Assembly (NCBI GenBank): GCA_016713245.1
Contig: JADJPM010000004.1
Span: 2,852,001 to 2,916,000 of the forward strand
Reading direction: 5' to 3'
Length of the DNA: 64,000 nt
Origin: Verrucomicrobiaceae bacterium
GTDB lineage: Bacteria; Verrucomicrobiota; Verrucomicrobiia; Verrucomicrobiales; Verrucomicrobiaceae
Part shown: piece by piece, positions 34,166 to 42,954 of the stretch
Layout: every line of letters begins with the position of its first letter
How positions within the stretch are numbered: the stretch's first letter is position 1
Program-made: the position numbers and the translations under genes
Notes under the pieces: model-generated
What the model was told of the DNA's origin: nothing
What the model saw: the letters and a program-made list of their open reading frames with translations, nothing else
The model's database searches: none

Positions 34166-36699
34166 TCGCCGTCTTTGAAGCCGCCTTCGAGGACGGCGAG
34201 GCTCAGCGGATCGAGGAGGTGCTTTTGGATGGCGCGTTTGAGGGGTCTCGCGCCGAAGACGGGATCAAAGCCGGCATCGGCGAGGTGGCGGGTGGTGTCG
34301 TCGGTGACGGAGAGGTGGATGTTCTGCTTCGCGAGGCGGTCGATGACGCGCTGGAGCTGGATTTTGACGATCTGGTCGAGCTGCGCGGCGTCGAGGCGGT
34401 CGAAGATGACGATCTCGTCGATGCGATTGAGGAACTCGGGGCGGAAGAACTGCTTGAGGCTGTCGCGCACCAAGGCGTCGCGCTGCTCGGCGTTGGACAC
34501 GTCCTGGATGACGTTGCTGCCGATGTTGCTGGTCATGATGAGGACCGTGTTCTTGAAATCGACTGTGCGCCCCTGGCCGTCGGTGATGCGGCCGTCGTCG
34601 AGCACCTGGAGCAGCGTGTTGAAGACATCCGGATGCGCTTTTTCGACCTCGTCGAACAAGACGACGCTGTAAGGGCGACGACGCACAGCTTCGCTAAGCT
34701 GGCCGCCTTCTTCATAGCCGACATAGCCGGGAGGCGCTCCGATAAGGCGACTGACGCTGTGCTTCTCCATGTATTCGCTCATGTCGATGCGCGTCATGGC
34801 GCTGTCGTCGTCGAAGAGGAACTCGGCGAGCGCTTTGCACAGCTCCGTCTTGCCGACGCCTGTGGGGCCGAGGAAGAGGAAGCTGCCGATGGGGCGGTTC
34901 TCATCCTGAATGCCCGCACGCGCACGGCGCACGGCATTGCTGACGGCGGTGATGGCGTCCTTCTGGCCGATGACGCGCTTGGCGAGACGTTCCTCCATCT
35001 TCACGAGCTTCGAGCGCTCGCCTTCTTGCAGGCGTGAGACGGGAATGCCGGTCCAGTTCGCCACGACGCGGGCGATGTCTTCTTCGGTCACCTCTTCGCG
35101 CAGAAGCGTGTTCGCGGTTCTCGGTTCTCGGTTCTCAGTTGGAGCGGATTGGAGCTTCTTCTCCAAATCGGGGATGAGGCCGTATTGGATCTCCCCTGCC
35201 CGACCAAAGTCGCCGCGGCGTTGGGCTTGTTCGAGTTCGGTGCGAAGGCGGTCGATTTCTTCCTTCACCTTGCGGCCGGCATCGACGGATTCCTTTTCCT
35301 TCATCCACTGCGCCTTGAGCGCCGAGGAGCTTTCTTTGAGATCAGCGATCTCTTTGTCGAGCTTGGCGAGGCGGGCTTTGGAAGCGGCGTCCTTCTCCTT
35401 CTTCAAGGCCTGACGCTCCATCTCGCCCTGCATGACCTGACGCTCGATGACGTCGATTTCGGTCGGCATGGAGTCGAGCTCGATCTTGATGCGGCTGGCG
35501 GCCTCATCGACGAGGTCGATGGCCTTGTCCGGTAGGAAGCGATCAGTGATGTAGCGATTGCTCAGCGTGGCGGCGGCAATGATGGCGTTGTCTTGAATGC
35601 GCACGCCGTGATGCACTTCGTAGCGTTCTTTAAGGCCACGCAGGATGGCGATGGTGTCCTCAACGGTCGGTTCGCCGACTTTCACCGGCTGGAAGCGACG
35701 CTCCAACGCGGGGTCCTTCTCGATGTGCTTGCGATACTCGTCGAGCGTGGTCGCGCCGATGCAGCGCAGCTCACCGCGAGCGAGCTGAGGCTTCAACAGA
35801 TTGCCCGCATCCATCGCGCCCTCGGCTTTGCCCGCGCCGACGATGGTGTGCAGTTCGTCGATGAAGAGAATGATCTCGCCTTCGCTCGAAGTGACCTCTT
35901 TGAGGAAGGCCTTGAGCCGCTCTTCAAATTCGCCACGAAATTTCGCCCCGGCCATCATGCCGCCGAGGTCCATGCTGATGAGCTTTTTACCCTTCAGCGA
36001 ATCCGGCACGTCTCCGGCGACGATGCGTCGCGCGAGACCTTCCGCGATGGCCGTCTTGCCCACGCCCGGCTCGCCGATGAGCACGGGATTGTTCTTCGTC
36101 CGGCGGCTGAGCACCTGCATGACGCGGCGGATCTCCTCATCGCGTCCGATGACGGGATCGATCTTCCCGGCCTTCGCTCGGGCGGTCAAATCGGTGCCGT
36201 ATTTCTCCAGCGTCTGATATTTGCCCTCGGGGTCCTGATCGACCACGCGCTGGCTGCCGCGCACGGCGGTGAGCGCCTTCGAAACGGTGTCGTAGGTCAG
36301 CCCGGCCTGCTTCAACACGTCGGAGAGCTCCGACTTCGTTTTAAAGAGAGCCAGGATGATGTGCTCGACGCTCAAATACTCGTCCTTTAGCTTCTTTTGC
36401 TCGTCCTCGGCCTTCGTCATGAGCTCGCGCATCTCATTCGAGAGATACAGCCCGCTGGAGCCGCCGGTCACCTTTGGCAGTTTGGCGAGCACACTTGAAA
36501 CTTGGGACTTGAGACTCGCCGCAGCGTCTGGATTGACCGCTGCCTTCGAAAACAGCGGCGTGGCGATGCCACCTTCCTGTTCGAGCAAGGCGGTGAGGAG
36601 ATGCACAGGCTTCAATTCCTGCTGCCCATGCCGCGTGGCGACGGACTGCGCGGCATTGAAGGCCTCTTGAAGCTTTACGGTAAATTTTTCGGGGGACAT
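34114..36699 (-). CDS. clpB: ATP-dependent chaperone ClpB
   Basis: An 861-residue disaggregase that threads protein aggregates together with DnaK. The Clp N domain (MSPEKFTVKLQEAFNAAQ) is followed by NBD1 with Walker A GEPGVGKTAIAEG and Walker B IILFIDELH, the coiled-coil M domain (about 400-520), and NBD2 with GPTGVGKTELCKAL, VVLFDEVEKAHPDVFN and the pore-loop segment GAPPGYVGYEEGG. The linker between M domain and NBD2 (residues about 522-531) is encoded by three copies of a 7-bp repeat. No clear heat-shock promoter was identified in the 190-base upstream gap. Confidence 0.98.
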   Translation of the reverse strand: MSPEKFTVKLQEAFNAAQSVATRHGQQELKPVHLLTALLEQEGGIATPLFSKAAVNPDAAASLKSQVSSVLAKLPKVTGGSSGLYLSNEMRELMTKAEDEQKKLKDEYLSVEHIILALFKTKSELSDVLKQAGLTYDTVSKALTAVRGSQRVVDQDPEGKYQTLEKYGTDLTARAKAGKIDPVIGRDEEIRRVMQVLSRRTKNNPVLIGEPGVGKTAIAEGLARRIVAGDVPDSLKGKKLISMDLGGMMAGAKFRGEFEERLKAFLKEVTSSEGEIILFIDELHTIVGAGKAEGAMDAGNLLKPQLARGELRCIGATTLDEYRKHIEKDPALERRFQPVKVGEPTVEDTIAILRGLKERYEVHHGVRIQDNAIIAAATLSNRYITDRFLPDKAIDLVDEAASRIKIELDSMPTEIDVIERQVMQGEMERQALKKEKDAASKARLAKLDKEIADLKESSSALKAQWMKEKESVDAGRKVKEEIDRLRTELEQAQRRGDFGRAGEIQYGLIPDLEKKLQSAPTENREPRTANTLLREEVTEEDIARVVANWTGIPVSRLQEGERSKLVKMEERLAKRVIGQKDAITAVSNAVRRARAGIQDENRPIGSFLFLGPTGVGKTELCKALAEFLFDDDSAMTRIDMSEYMEKHSVSRLIGAPPGYVGYEEGGQLSEAVRRRPYSVVLFDEVEKAHPDVFNTLLQVLDDGRITDGQGRTVDFKNTVLIMTSNIGSNVIQDVSNAEQRDALVRDSLKQFFRPEFLNRIDEIVIFDRLDAAQLDQIVKIQLQRVIDRLAKQNIHLSVTDDTTRHLADAGFDPVFGARPLKRAIQKHLLDPLSLAVLEGGFKDGDHITATLKSGKVVFEKR
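35116..35136. repeat. Three 7-bp repeats inside clpB
   Basis: Three perfect tandem copies of GGTTCTC (GAGAACC on the coding strand), flanked by imperfect copies. Because seven is not a multiple of three, the copies are read in successive frames and give ENREPRTAN in ClpB. Confidence 0.85.
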
Positions 36700-36888
36700 G
36701 GTTGGTCAGTTGGTTGGTGGTTTTCCGTTTTCTTGCTTAAACCATGCCATACGGCCAAAACCGCCTGCCAACCTTGATTTGTCGAGGCCTCGGCGTGTTT
36801 TGATGCGTCAAACCTGTGTAGCTGCGCCGCGCCCGAATGACACTCCGAAGGCCGATGTGGCGCAGGAGTGAAGTGACAAGAAACCGGC

Positions 36889-37494
36889 TTAAAGAGCCTT
36901 TTTCACGATCCTCACCGCTCGAATGCGATTCGTGAGCGTGCTCAGCGCCACGGGTTTCTCGGGTTCATCGTCCAGCGGATCACGTACGAGATAGTCTTTA
37001 CCCTCTTTACCGACGATGAGGACCCAGTGCCGAGCACCGTTGGGTAGGTGGAAGGCGATGATGGGAAAAGCGCCCGTTTTCAGAGCGGCATCGAGCACCT
37101 CATATCGCGGACGGGTGTGATACTCCGCGACGAGCTGACCTTGAGTGACGCGACTGATGGCATTCCAAATGAGCCATCCCTGCGGCTGAAAACCATCGCA
37201 TTTCTTGAGGCGCTCATTGAGTTCCTTCGGAGAAAGGGGCGTGCCGAGGGCAGTGGCCGCCATCGCGGTGCTGCAAACGAGGCATCCATGGGTTCCGAGT
37301 TCACAACCGGAATGGCCGAGCTCCTCATGAGACCAGCGGGCGTCCATCTGACGAAAAGTGCGGGGCACACCGGGAAGCTTCAAGCTCAGGCATTCACCGC
37401 CGAGGACAGCCAAGGACGGCGCAAACCAGTCCATGCAGCTCTGGCAGCCACTCAGCAGGCTCGTGAGCAGGATCAGGGCTGCGCACCTCCGCAT
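36889..37494 (-). CDS. Lipoprotein with C39-like papain-fold peptidase domain
   Basis: A 201-residue protein. A lipoprotein signal ends LLSGC (cysteine 17). The rest fits the C39-like peptidase fold: a TFRQMDARWSHEELG start, a Cys-containing GCLVCSTAMAATALG segment as the candidate nucleophile region, a His in GARHWVLIVG, and an Asp in LVRDPLDD. The residue spacing fits a Cys-His-Asp triad, but the segment has two nearby cysteines, so the exact nucleophile is unclear. Predicted location is lipid-anchored outside the cytoplasm. The substrate is unknown. Confidence 0.78.
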   Translation of the reverse strand: MRRCAALILLTSLLSGCQSCMDWFAPSLAVLGGECLSLKLPGVPRTFRQMDARWSHEELGHSGCELGTHGCLVCSTAMAATALGTPLSPKELNERLKKCDGFQPQGWLIWNAISRVTQGQLVAEYHTRPRYEVLDAALKTGAFPIIAFHLPNGARHWVLIVGKEGKDYLVRDPLDDEPEKPVALSTLTNRIRAVRIVKKAL

Positions 37495-37503
37495 GATCTG
37501 CGG

Positions 37504-37692
37504 TTAGTGCTTGGCTTCTTCCTTCTTGCCGTGGCCGTCGTCCTTGGCGTGCGAATCGCCGTGATCCGAAGCGTGGGCCTTGTGCATGCCTTCGTGGAGA
37601 CCTTGGGTCTCTTTCCAGGAATGCTTATCGCAGGAAGTGGAAGCGAAAATGAAGGCGGCGGCGCCGAGGAGGATCGTGAGGGACTTCTTCAT
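37504..37692 (-). CDS. Small His-rich lipoprotein
   Basis: A 62-residue protein from the ATG at 37692. The signal peptide MKKSLTILLGAAAFIFASTS ends at cysteine 21, a plausible lipidation site. The mature part is dominated by His, Asp, Glu and Lys (HKAHASDHGDSHAKDDGH), suggesting metal binding. It lies 9 bases before the C39-like gene start and is probably co-transcribed with it. Metal binding is inference from composition only. Confidence 0.7.
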   Translation of the reverse strand: MKKSLTILLGAAAFIFASTSCDKHSWKETQGLHEGMHKAHASDHGDSHAKDDGHGKKEEAKH

Positions 37693-37782
37693 GGGGATTT
37701 GCAAGGCGGCCATCCTATCGCCCGAGGTCCGAGGTGCAAATGGCAAATCAAGCCAGTGACTCGACTCGTGGCTTCCGGGCAT

Positions 37783-37819
37783 AAAAAAACCGGGCGGAGG
37801 AATGATCCTGCCGCCCGGT
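37783..37819 (-). terminator. Rho-independent terminator after the SWIB gene
   Basis: On the minus strand ACCGGGCGG pairs perfectly with CCGCCCGGT over a 13-base loop and is followed by seven T residues. It lies about 24 bases beyond the SWIB stop. Confidence 0.92.
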
Positions 37820-37842
37820 AAAGATTGAGAAGTGTCGCTGAA

Positions 37843-38166
37843 TTAAGCCTTAACGTGCTTGTTCACGAGCTTCGTCATCTCGAACATCGTCACAGTGGCT
37901 TTGCCATTGAAGACAGCCTTGAGCTTGTCGTCGGCATTGATGTTACGCTTGTTCTTCTGGTCCTGGAGGCCGTTCTTCTTGATGTAGTCCCAGATTTTCT
38001 TGGTCAGGGGACCGCGGGCAAGAGGAGCGGAACCGACGACGGCGGCCAGCACTGCATCAGGCTGGACCGGCTTCATCAGCGCGGGGTTGACTTTACGTGC
38101 GGCTGGTTTGGCAGCTTTCTTGGCAGCTTTAGCAGCTGGCTTTTTGGATGTGGATTTGGTGGCCAT
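37843..38166 (-). CDS. SWIB/MDM2 domain protein
   Basis: A 107-residue protein. The first ~30 residues are Lys/Ala-rich (KPAAKAAKKAAKPAARK), resembling histone H1-like tails, and the remainder is a SWIB domain: PLTKKIWDYIKKNGLQD, NINADDKLKAVFNG and FEMTKLVNKHV. SWIB proteins are frequent in the Chlamydiae-Verrucomicrobia group and are thought to bind DNA or chromatin-like complexes; the combination suggests a nucleoid protein. A perfect -35 TTGACA (minus strand, 38198-38203) lies 17 bases from a weak GTGAAT close to the ATG, so the mRNA may be nearly leaderless. Confidence 0.93.
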   Translation of the reverse strand: MATKSTSKKPAAKAAKKAAKPAARKVNPALMKPVQPDAVLAAVVGSAPLARGPLTKKIWDYIKKNGLQDQKNKRNINADDKLKAVFNGKATVTMFEMTKLVNKHVKA

Positions 38167-38174
38167 GGGCGCTC

Positions 38175-38203
38175 ATTCACGCAAAAACCGCCTAAAGTGT
38201 CAA
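38175..38203 (-). promoter_or_regulatory. Candidate promoter of the SWIB gene
   Basis: TTGACA, a 17-base spacer and GTGAAT on the minus strand. The predicted transcript would start within a few bases of the ATG at 38166. The -10 match is weak. Confidence 0.35.
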
Positions 38204-38417
38204 TACTTGTTCTGCGGAAATCTCTGAGGAATGACGATTTTTAGGGCCATTTCCCCCACGGAGCGGCTTTTTGGGACTCTGCAACGCGTCAGGAAGGGGC
38301 AGAAGGCACCTCCTTGGGCCTGATTTAGTCGCCCCATTGGCAACCACCTTGGCGACCCAAATGAAACTGTCGTGCATCCATGAAGGCACCAGAGGCGTTC
38401 ACTCCCATGTTGCGGCC

Positions 38418-38756
38418 ATGATCATTCCCCTTCGCATTCTTTTTAGTCTCGTGCTGCTCACGATGCTGACTGTCACGTCGTGGGCGAGCCTCGAATGTGC
38501 GCTGTGGAAGACGCCGCGAGAGGTGGTGACGCATCCGTGGTTCATCGCGACGCTGTTTGATACCTACTGGGCGTTTTTGACCTTTTACTGTTGGGTGGCT
38601 TACAAGGAGACCTCGTGGCTAGCACGCCTTGCCTGGCTCATCGGGATCTTGCTATTGGGAAACATCGCCATGGCGATCTACATGCTTATCGAACTCTTCA
38701 AGGTGCCTGCCACGGCCCGAATCGATGAGGTGCTGCTCAGGAGGTCACACCAATGA
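38418..38756 (+). CDS. DUF1475 family membrane protein
   Basis: A 112-residue protein from the ATG at 38418 (MIIPLRILFSLVLLTML). Three membrane helices and the family motifs SWASLECALW, HPWFIATLFDTYWAFLTFY and LLLGNIAMAIYMLIELF are visible. Upstream in-frame codons to 38271 do not look protein-like. DUF1475 genes often accompany cyclopropane-synthase-like and DUF1295 genes, as here, pointing to lipid modification, but the biochemical role is unknown. The stop overlaps the next start by four bases. Confidence 0.88.
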   Translation: MIIPLRILFSLVLLTMLTVTSWASLECALWKTPREVVTHPWFIATLFDTYWAFLTFYCWVAYKETSWLARLAWLIGILLLGNIAMAIYMLIELFKVPATARIDEVLLRRSHQ

Positions 38757-39244
38757 AAGGCGTGATGTCTTTCTGGAACCGCTGGGTAATTCGGCCCATC
38801 GCCCAGCAACTGACCCAAGGCACTTCGCCGCATAAAATTTCTCAAGCCTTGGCTTTCGGGCTGACGCTCGGAATTTTTCCCATCATCGGCTCCACCACCC
38901 TGCTAGCCCTGCTCGTGGGCATCCCGATGAAGCTGAATCAACCGGTGCTCCAGGCTTTCAAAACACTGGCCTATCCGCTGCAATGGATGTCCGTGCTCGG
39001 CTTTTATCGACTGGGAGAGATGCTGTATGGCGTACCGCATGTGTCACTTTCGATCCCAAAGATGATGGAGCGCTTCTTTGCCGAGCCGGGGCCCTTCTTT
39101 CGCGATTACGGCATGACAGCCGTCTATGGCATCACGGTGTGGTGCCTGATGGCCCCTGCCCTACTTCTCGCTTTGTATGCCATCACGCGGCCGCTCATTC
39201 AGAGCCTCGCTGCCCAACTCAGCCGCCGCCATGTCGCCTCTTGA
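38753..39244 (+). CDS. DUF2062 family membrane protein
   Basis: A 163-residue protein with the DUF2062 pattern: ISQALAFGLTLGIFPIIGST, then LALLVGIPMKLNQPVLQAFK, and a C-terminal helix (ITVWCLMAPALLLALYAI). It is translationally coupled to the DUF1475 gene and overlaps the next gene by 14 bases. Members are often linked to envelope or lipid metabolism; no activity is assigned. Confidence 0.88.
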   Translation: MKGVMSFWNRWVIRPIAQQLTQGTSPHKISQALAFGLTLGIFPIIGSTTLLALLVGIPMKLNQPVLQAFKTLAYPLQWMSVLGFYRLGEMLYGVPHVSLSIPKMMERFFAEPGPFFRDYGMTAVYGITVWCLMAPALLLALYAITRPLIQSLAAQLSRRHVAS

Positions 39245-40028
39245 TTCCATTCTTATCCTCGGCGGTGGCGCAACGATCCTGCTGACCCTGTTTTTGCTGA
39301 CATGGTGGCTCAGCGTGCGGTTGGATAATTACTCCTTCGTTGATGTGACGTGGGCACTGAGCTTCGCGCCAGTGGCCGTTTGGTATGCGATGGTGGGCGA
39401 AGGCTGGCGCATGAGACGCATCGCCATCGCCGCACTCGTCGTGGCGTGGAGCCTGCGTCTCGGTATTTATCTTTGGCGGCGAGTGGCCAGCCATCATCCG
39501 AAGGAAGATGTGCGCTACGCCGTGCTGCGGCAAAAGTGGGCCACGAATCCACCCAAGGCCTTCTTGTGGTTCTTTCTCGCTCAAGCCGTGCTCGTTTGGC
39601 TGCTGATGCTGCCGGTGCGTTTGATCGCGAATCAGCCCGAGACCTCATTTGGAATATTTGAAGGCATTGGGCTGGTGATCTGGGCGCTGGCCTTGATCGG
39701 CGAAGGCGTTGCCGATGCGCAACTCGCCCGCTTCAAACGCACAAACAAAGATCCGAAGGCCATCTGCGAGACTGGCTTATGGCGCTACAGTCGGCATCCG
39801 AACTACTTCTTCCAATCGCTGCTCTGGTGGGGCTTGTTTTTGATGGCACTGCCTGCGCCCTGGGGCTGGACGGCCATCGTCGCTCCACTGGCGATGCTGC
39901 ACTTCCTTCTCAACGTCACCGGCATCCCGCTCACCGAAAAGCTCTCCATCGAGAAGCGCGGCGAAGTCTATCGCCAGTATCAGCGCACGACGAGTGCCTT
40001 CGTGCCTTGGTTTCGTCGCAAAGTTTAA
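39231..40028 (+). CDS. DUF1295 family (steroid 5-alpha-reductase-like) membrane enzyme
   Basis: A 265-residue protein from the ATG at 39231. It has six to seven hydrophobic helices. The C-terminal half contains the isoprenylcysteine methyltransferase/steroid-reductase family signature GLWRYSRHPNYFFQSLLWWG and the terminal KRGEVYRQYQRTTSAFVPWF. Such proteins are NADPH-dependent reductases or lipid methyl-modifying enzymes. The adjacent cyclopropane-synthase-like gene, 12 bases downstream, suggests a shared role in fatty-acyl modification. The substrate is unknown. Confidence 0.92.
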   Translation: MSPLDSILILGGGATILLTLFLLTWWLSVRLDNYSFVDVTWALSFAPVAVWYAMVGEGWRMRRIAIAALVVAWSLRLGIYLWRRVASHHPKEDVRYAVLRQKWATNPPKAFLWFFLAQAVLVWLLMLPVRLIANQPETSFGIFEGIGLVIWALALIGEGVADAQLARFKRTNKDPKAICETGLWRYSRHPNYFFQSLLWWGLFLMALPAPWGWTAIVAPLAMLHFLLNVTGIPLTEKLSIEKRGEVYRQYQRTTSAFVPWFRRKV

Positions 40029-40040
40029 ATCCTCATCCCT

Positions 40041-41081
40041 ATGCTCAACGTCAACGACCTCCTCGCCAAAGACCTCCTCCCTGATGCCGTGATCCGCTTT
40101 GGCATTCGCCAGCGGCTCGCCCATGTCATCTCGAAGAACAAGGAGCCCAATATCGAAGCGCAGCGAGCACGCCTGCTGCGTCATGTGGCGGAACTCAAGG
40201 CCATGCCGGTGGCCATCGCCACGCAGGAGGCGAATGAGCAGCACTACGAGGTGCCCACCCGCTTCTACCAGCTCTGCCTGGGCAAGCATCTCAAATACAG
40301 CAGCGGCTACTGGCCGGAGGACACGACCACCTTTGATGAATCGGAAGCCATCATGCTGGGCATGACCTGCGAACGTGCCGACTTGGTGGATGGCCAGCGC
40401 ATCCTCGAGCTCGGATGCGGCTGGGGTTCGCTTTCGCTGTGGATGGCAGAGCACTATCCGAAGGCTCAAATCACCAGCGTCTCAAACTCTCGCACGCAGA
40501 AGGAATTCATCGACGCCGAAGCGGCGAAGCGTGGCCTCAAGAATCTCACGATTGTCACCGCCAACATGGTGAGCTTTGAAGGCGTGGGTGATGGCCTTTT
40601 CGACCGCTGCGTCTCAGTGGAGATGTTTGAGCACATGAAGAACTACCAGGAACTGCTGCGCCGAGTCTCCACCTGGCTCAAGCCAGGAGGAAAGCTCTTC
40701 GTGCATATTTTCACGCATCGCGATTACGCCTACCACTTTGAAGCCACCAGCGAGGCGGACTGGATGGCAAAGTACTTCTTCACTGGCGGTCAGATGCCGA
40801 GCGATGATTTGCTGCTGTACTTTCAGGACCACCTCCAAATCGAAGCCCACTGGTGCGTGAGCGGCATGCACTACAGCAAGACCTCCGAGGCCTGGCTTTC
40901 CAAAATGGATGCGAACAAGGCCGAGATCATGCCGCTCTTCCGCGAGACCTATGGCGCGGACCAAGCCGTGAAGTGGTGGAGCTACTGGCGCATCTTCTTC
41001 ATGGCCTGCGCCGAGCTCTGGGGCTACCGCGAAGGCGAGGAGTGGATCGTGAGCCACTACCGCTTCACAAAGCCGCTTTAA
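40041..41081 (+). CDS. Cyclopropane-fatty-acyl-phospholipid synthase-like methyltransferase
   Basis: A 346-residue SAM-dependent enzyme of the CFA family. The N-terminal part contains HYEVPTRFYQLCLG and LKYSSGYWPEDTTT, and the SAM site is ILELGCGWGSLSLWMAE (about 118-134), followed by VSNSRTQKEFI and SVEMFEHMKNY, which are strongly conserved in the family. It should act on phospholipid acyl chains at the membrane. It is somewhat shorter than the E. coli enzyme. It forms an operon with DUF1475, DUF2062 and DUF1295 genes. Confidence 0.93.
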   Translation: MLNVNDLLAKDLLPDAVIRFGIRQRLAHVISKNKEPNIEAQRARLLRHVAELKAMPVAIATQEANEQHYEVPTRFYQLCLGKHLKYSSGYWPEDTTTFDESEAIMLGMTCERADLVDGQRILELGCGWGSLSLWMAEHYPKAQITSVSNSRTQKEFIDAEAAKRGLKNLTIVTANMVSFEGVGDGLFDRCVSVEMFEHMKNYQELLRRVSTWLKPGGKLFVHIFTHRDYAYHFEATSEADWMAKYFFTGGQMPSDDLLLYFQDHLQIEAHWCVSGMHYSKTSEAWLSKMDANKAEIMPLFRETYGADQAVKWWSYWRIFFMACAELWGYREGEEWIVSHYRFTKPL

Positions 41082-41126
41082 AAAAGCAACACGCTGGATA
41101 TTTGGGAGACCTCTTTCAGCTCTCGC

Positions 41127-42035
41127 ATGTCATCCAAGCCACTTCGCATCCTCATTCTCGGCGGCCGTGGTGGCCTCGGAAAGGCACTCACACGTCGGCT
41201 TGAGGGCATCGGTGAGGTCACCTCATGGTCACGGGCTGATCTCGATCTCTCACAACTCGATCTCATTGCTCCCAAGCTCGAAGCACAGCCTTTCGATGTG
41301 CTGCTGAACCCAGCCGGCATGACGAGCCCGGATGTTTGCGAGGCGCAGCCTGAGCTTGCATGCTTGGTGAACGTCGATGCCCCCGAGAGGCTGGCGGCAT
41401 GCTGCCAGCGGTTGGGTAGGCGCTTCATTCACTTTAGCACGGACTATGTTTTTGACGGCTCAAAAACGTCCACCTGGAGTGAGGATGACTCCACGGATCC
41501 GGTGAATCACTACGGCAAAACCAAGCGTGAGGGTGAGTTGGTCGTGCTGGCAGCGTTCCCGCAGGCCTTGGTGGCCCGCGTGTCGTGGTTATTCGGACCG
41601 GATAAGCCGAGCCACCCGGATCAAATCATCGCAAAAGCCATGGAAGGCAACGCTTTGACGGCCATCGCGGACAAAACCTCCGCGCCCACTTTTACGCATG
41701 ACCTCAGTGACTGGATCACGAAGCTGATCGTGGATCATCCCGAAGTCTGTGGCCCGCTTCACCTTTGCAATGAAGGCACGGCTTCGTGGCAGGAATGGGG
41801 TCTCGAAGCGCTCAAGATAGCCGAGGGGATGGGATTACCTTTGCAGACGAACAGCATCCGTCCGCTGAAGCTCGCCGAGAGCACCTTCTTCAAAGCCGCC
41901 CGCCCGCCGCACACCACGATGAGCACTTCGCGCCTGACGCAGCTCACCGGCATTCAGCCACGTGCATGGCAGGAGGCCTTGCGAGACTACCTGCATGGCA
42001 AGACGGCTCTTGCCTTTTCACTGCCGCGCTCTTAA
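41127..42035 (+). CDS. dTDP-4-dehydrorhamnose reductase-like sugar-nucleotide reductase
   Basis: A 302-residue short-chain reductase of the RmlD family. The dinucleotide-binding motif GGRGGLG is at the N-terminus, the STDYVFDG segment follows, and the catalytic pair lies in YGKTKREGE. The RmlD reaction gives dTDP-L-rhamnose, but no other rml genes are present, so another deoxysugar or a moonlighting role (for example as a MAT2B-like subunit) is possible. It is 46 bases after the CFA-like gene. Confidence 0.88.
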   Translation: MSSKPLRILILGGRGGLGKALTRRLEGIGEVTSWSRADLDLSQLDLIAPKLEAQPFDVLLNPAGMTSPDVCEAQPELACLVNVDAPERLAACCQRLGRRFIHFSTDYVFDGSKTSTWSEDDSTDPVNHYGKTKREGELVVLAAFPQALVARVSWLFGPDKPSHPDQIIAKAMEGNALTAIADKTSAPTFTHDLSDWITKLIVDHPEVCGPLHLCNEGTASWQEWGLEALKIAEGMGLPLQTNSIRPLKLAESTFFKAARPPHTTMSTSRLTQLTGIQPRAWQEALRDYLHGKTALAFSLPRS

Positions 42036-42044
42036 TCGCCGGGC

Positions 42045-42875
42045 ATGAGCAAACCAAATGTGGGAGTCCTTGGGCTGGGAATCATTGGCAGCCGTGTCGT
42101 CGAAAATCTGCGCCAAGCAGAGCATGAGGTCTTTGTGTGGAGCCGCAGCGCCCAAGCGGTGCCGAATTTCCTCGCCTCACCGCGTGAGGTAGCCCAGGCG
42201 GCGGGCATCATTCAGATCTTCGTGCGGGACAGCGCCGCGCTTTTGGAAGCCATTCGAGATATGGAGCCCGTTTTAAAGGCCGGGCATCTGGTGATGAACC
42301 ACGCCACGGTGAGCAAAAAAGCCACGTTGGAGGCCGCAAAGCTGGTCGAGGCCACCGGAGCCGCGTTTCTCGACGCCCCCTTCACAGGCAGCAAAATGGC
42401 CGCACAGAATGGAAAGCTCTGCTACTACCTCGGTGGCCCGGATTTGCTCGTGGAGCGTGCCAAACCGGTCCTAGAGGCCAGCGCCTCGAAACTTCTGCCT
42501 CTCGGTGCCGTCGGTGATGCCATGGTGCTGAAAATCGTGACGAATCTCGTCTCCGCGGTCATCGTCGAGGCTCTCTCCGAAGCCGCTGCCATCACGCAGG
42601 CGCATGGCGTGCATCTGGAGCGCCTTCTCACCGCCCTGGAAGGCAATGCGAACTACTCCACGCTGATCGGCATGAAGCTACCAGCCATCATGAATGGCGA
42701 TTTCGAGCCTCATTTCTCGCTGAGAAACATGCTCAAGGATGCTGATTTTGCCCGCGAACTGGCGGCTGAGTTCAAAATCGAATCCCCTGCCCTCAATGTG
42801 ACGGCGGAGGCGATGCGCCGTGGTGTCGAGGCTGGTGAAGGCGACCTCGATTTCAGCGTTATCGGCAGACGCTGA
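42045..42875 (+). CDS. NAD(P)-dependent beta-hydroxyacid dehydrogenase family protein
   Basis: A 276-residue 3-hydroxyisobutyrate dehydrogenase/GLYR1-type protein. The Rossmann motif is GVLGLGIIGSRV; the substrate loop is AAFLDAPFTGSKMAAQNGKL; the catalytic lysine is expected in VLKIVTNLVSA. The C-terminal all-helical domain is complete. It starts 10 bases after the preceding gene. The natural substrate (a succinic semialdehyde or glyoxylate type, for instance) cannot be told from sequence. Confidence 0.92.
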   Translation: MSKPNVGVLGLGIIGSRVVENLRQAEHEVFVWSRSAQAVPNFLASPREVAQAAGIIQIFVRDSAALLEAIRDMEPVLKAGHLVMNHATVSKKATLEAAKLVEATGAAFLDAPFTGSKMAAQNGKLCYYLGGPDLLVERAKPVLEASASKLLPLGAVGDAMVLKIVTNLVSAVIVEALSEAAAITQAHGVHLERLLTALEGNANYSTLIGMKLPAIMNGDFEPHFSLRNMLKDADFARELAAEFKIESPALNVTAEAMRRGVEAGEGDLDFSVIGRR

Positions 42876-42954
42876 TCTCCTGATGCGACGAGATCGTCAC
42901 AGAGCGATCTTTGGCAGACGGGTAGATGTGACGTTGATGTGGCTCTCCCGAATC

